Assembly (NCBI RefSeq): GCF_949628215.1
Contig: NC_134285.1
Span: 26,302,797 to 26,366,796, forward strand
Direction of reading: 5' to 3'
DNA length: 64,000 bases
Source of the DNA: Phalacrocorax aristotelis
Lineage: Eukaryota > Chordata > Aves > Suliformes > Phalacrocoracidae
The notes beneath the pieces are model-generated. The model worked only from the letters and a program-made list of their open reading frames with translations. It was not told the origin of the DNA and searched no databases. The position numbers were made by a program, and so were the translations under genes. Below are positions 63,101 to 64,000 of this stretch, in pieces. Positions within the stretch are counted from its first letter, which is position 1; every line of letters starts with the position of its first letter.

Positions 63101-63168
63101 CAAGCGGGGATCTTCAAAGATCCAGGAAACAATCAACTCGAGCAGATCTGAAGGAGGGATGAGGTCAT
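59903..63168 (-). CDS. INTS15: INTS15 (C7orf26), Integrator subunit 15, last three coding exons
   Basis: INTS15 is a nuclear subunit of the Integrator RNA-processing complex, linked to the INTS10/13/14 arm. Three minus-strand exons, 63168-62641, 60762-60723 and 60110-59903, join in frame to 257 residues and a stop, the C-terminal 57% of a protein that is 449 aa in human. The first reads DDLIPPSDLLELIVSWIFED and is nearly identical to human C7orf26 through LDRLAQALQVAMASGALLCT. The 40-nt middle exon codes DDLRTVCSRLPHN. The last codes NLLQLVISGPVQQ, then a His/Pro/Ala-rich tail ending FPYRPIR. All junctions are GT-AG. Upstream exons are off the right edge. Confidence 0.96.
60111..60722 (-). 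other. INTS15 intron
   Basis: 612 nt. A T-rich stretch lies near 60283-60326. No other content recognised. Confidence 0.75.
60723..60762 (-). CDS. INTS15: INTS15 40-nt micro-scale exon
   Basis: Acceptor ctttcag, then AT GAC TTG... coding DDLRTVCSRLPHN plus two bases, donor gtaaga. Human has DDLRTLCSRLPHNN. Phases match both neighbours exactly. Too short to stand out as an open frame. Confidence 0.95.
60763..62640 (-). other. INTS15 intron
   Basis: 1.9 kb. It includes a T/G-rich low-complexity stretch at about 61190-61310. No exon or transposon recognised. Confidence 0.7.
62641..63168 (-). CDS. INTS15: INTS15 large exon
   Basis: 528 nt. Acceptor tatcttcag; starts within the Asp codon of DDLIPPSDLLELIVSWIFED. 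Highlights are LITFLNTPIAANLPIGFLEL, LHLTEKNLYGRLGL-type sequence and NRLSDELNPLNASKEIEL. Donor gtaagt after one base of Asp. Confidence 0.97.
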
Positions 63169-64000
63169 CTGAAGATAGGAAAGATATTATTGAGTAAGCT
63201 GAGCCTTGCACTGGAGCACGGGACAGCGATCTTTAATTAATCTCTTGCACACACCCTTCCCACACCGTCACAACTATAATTTCAAGACCTCCCCAACTCT
63301 GCTGTTTCTTTCAAGACACCAGAGGTAGGTGCTCGTTTGTCCCAGGGAAGATACAACCATGTTTCTCTCAACTTCACCTTCTCCACCACCAAATGTCAAC
63401 ATTTATCCCCTTTCCCAGCAAAGCTTCTTTTGTTGTTTTCTTCTCTCCCACCCATCATCTGCTCACTTTTCTCTAAACTCAGTCTCGATTTATCCCTTGC
63501 CTGTAAAACAGGCAAGGAAAAATGCGTTGGCACTTTTTTCTCTTCACCTCAATCATCCAACTTATTTCCTTTAAGACTAACCTAAACAAGAATGTCTTGT
63601 GGAAAAACTTAACGTAACAACAGGGCCACGTGACAGGTAAAGGATTATAAGATTATGTAAAGCTTCAAGTAAGAAGTGAAAGGTGGTCATGAACTGCAGC
63701 TTGACTACAGACAAGAGAAACATTGACTTCACAGGAATTGTGCCTCAGCCTGTCACAGGGACAGGCTACTGGAGTAAGCAACGTACTTTCATTGCGAGTT
63801 GTGTACAGTGTCAACACAGGGCTCAGCAAAGAACTAGATAGTCAGGTCTTTTGTACCTGAAATGACCTACAGGACAAATCATCTGGACTACAGACTTACT
63901 AATGTGCAGTGGATACCGAATCAGTATTTTCCAGTTTTTAAGCTTTTCTGAGACCTCTGAGTATCACAGATACTGATATTGCTGTTTGTGTGATCTACTT
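63169..64000 (-). other. INTS15 intron reaching the window edge
   Basis: No further INTS15 exon was found up to 64000. Confidence 0.6.

Overview
This is vertebrate nuclear DNA, almost certainly from a bird. The genes have short exons with GT-AG introns and no operons. Fragments of CR1 LINEs are scattered through the introns, and one solo LTR is of a type I recognise as common in bird genomes. The four genes are single-copy vertebrate genes whose human counterparts lie on 16p13.3 (MGRN1, NUDT16L1, NAA60) and 7p22.1 (INTS15). Both human regions correspond to one bird microchromosome (chromosome 14 in chicken). That assignment comes from memory of synteny, not from a search.

Layout. (1) 1-26.6 kb, plus strand: the 3' two thirds of MGRN1, an E3 ubiquitin ligase. 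It has 12 constitutive-looking exons, a cassette exon carrying a stop codon, and a terminal exon giving a second C-terminus. The 5' exons lie left of the window. (2) 26.6-30.0 kb, plus strand: complete NUDT16L1 (TIRR/syndesmos) in a CpG island. Its promoter side holds a 21-bp minisatellite of GC boxes, and the protein has a long C-terminal tail absent from the human protein. (3) 30.6-58.3 kb, minus strand: NAA60, the Golgi N-terminal acetyltransferase. All five coding exons are present (242 aa, the same length as human) and the last intron is a textbook AT-AC U12-type intron. A 16.6-kb 5' intron leads back to a CpG-island promoter near 58.2 kb. (4) 59.3-64 kb, minus strand: the last three coding exons of INTS15 (C7orf26), an Integrator subunit. 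Its upstream exons lie right of the window.

MGRN1 and NUDT16L1 are in tandem, head after tail, with only a few hundred bases between polyadenylation signal and start codon. NUDT16L1 and NAA60 converge tail to tail, and INTS15 runs towards the NAA60 promoter. The four products act in different processes (membrane-receptor ubiquitination, 53BP1 control, N-terminal acetylation of membrane proteins, Integrator), so the neighbourhood is chromosomal and not a functional cluster.

Repeats: a 169-bp hAT-type MITE with an intact 8-bp target duplication in an MGRN1 intron; a roughly 0.7-kb and a 2.1-kb CR1 fragment next to each other plus several short CR1 pieces in NAA60 introns; a 544-bp solo LTR and a 54-bp tandem duplication in NAA60 introns. 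All exon boundaries were read by eye from splice signals, reading-frame closure and remembered human protein sequence. No search was run.
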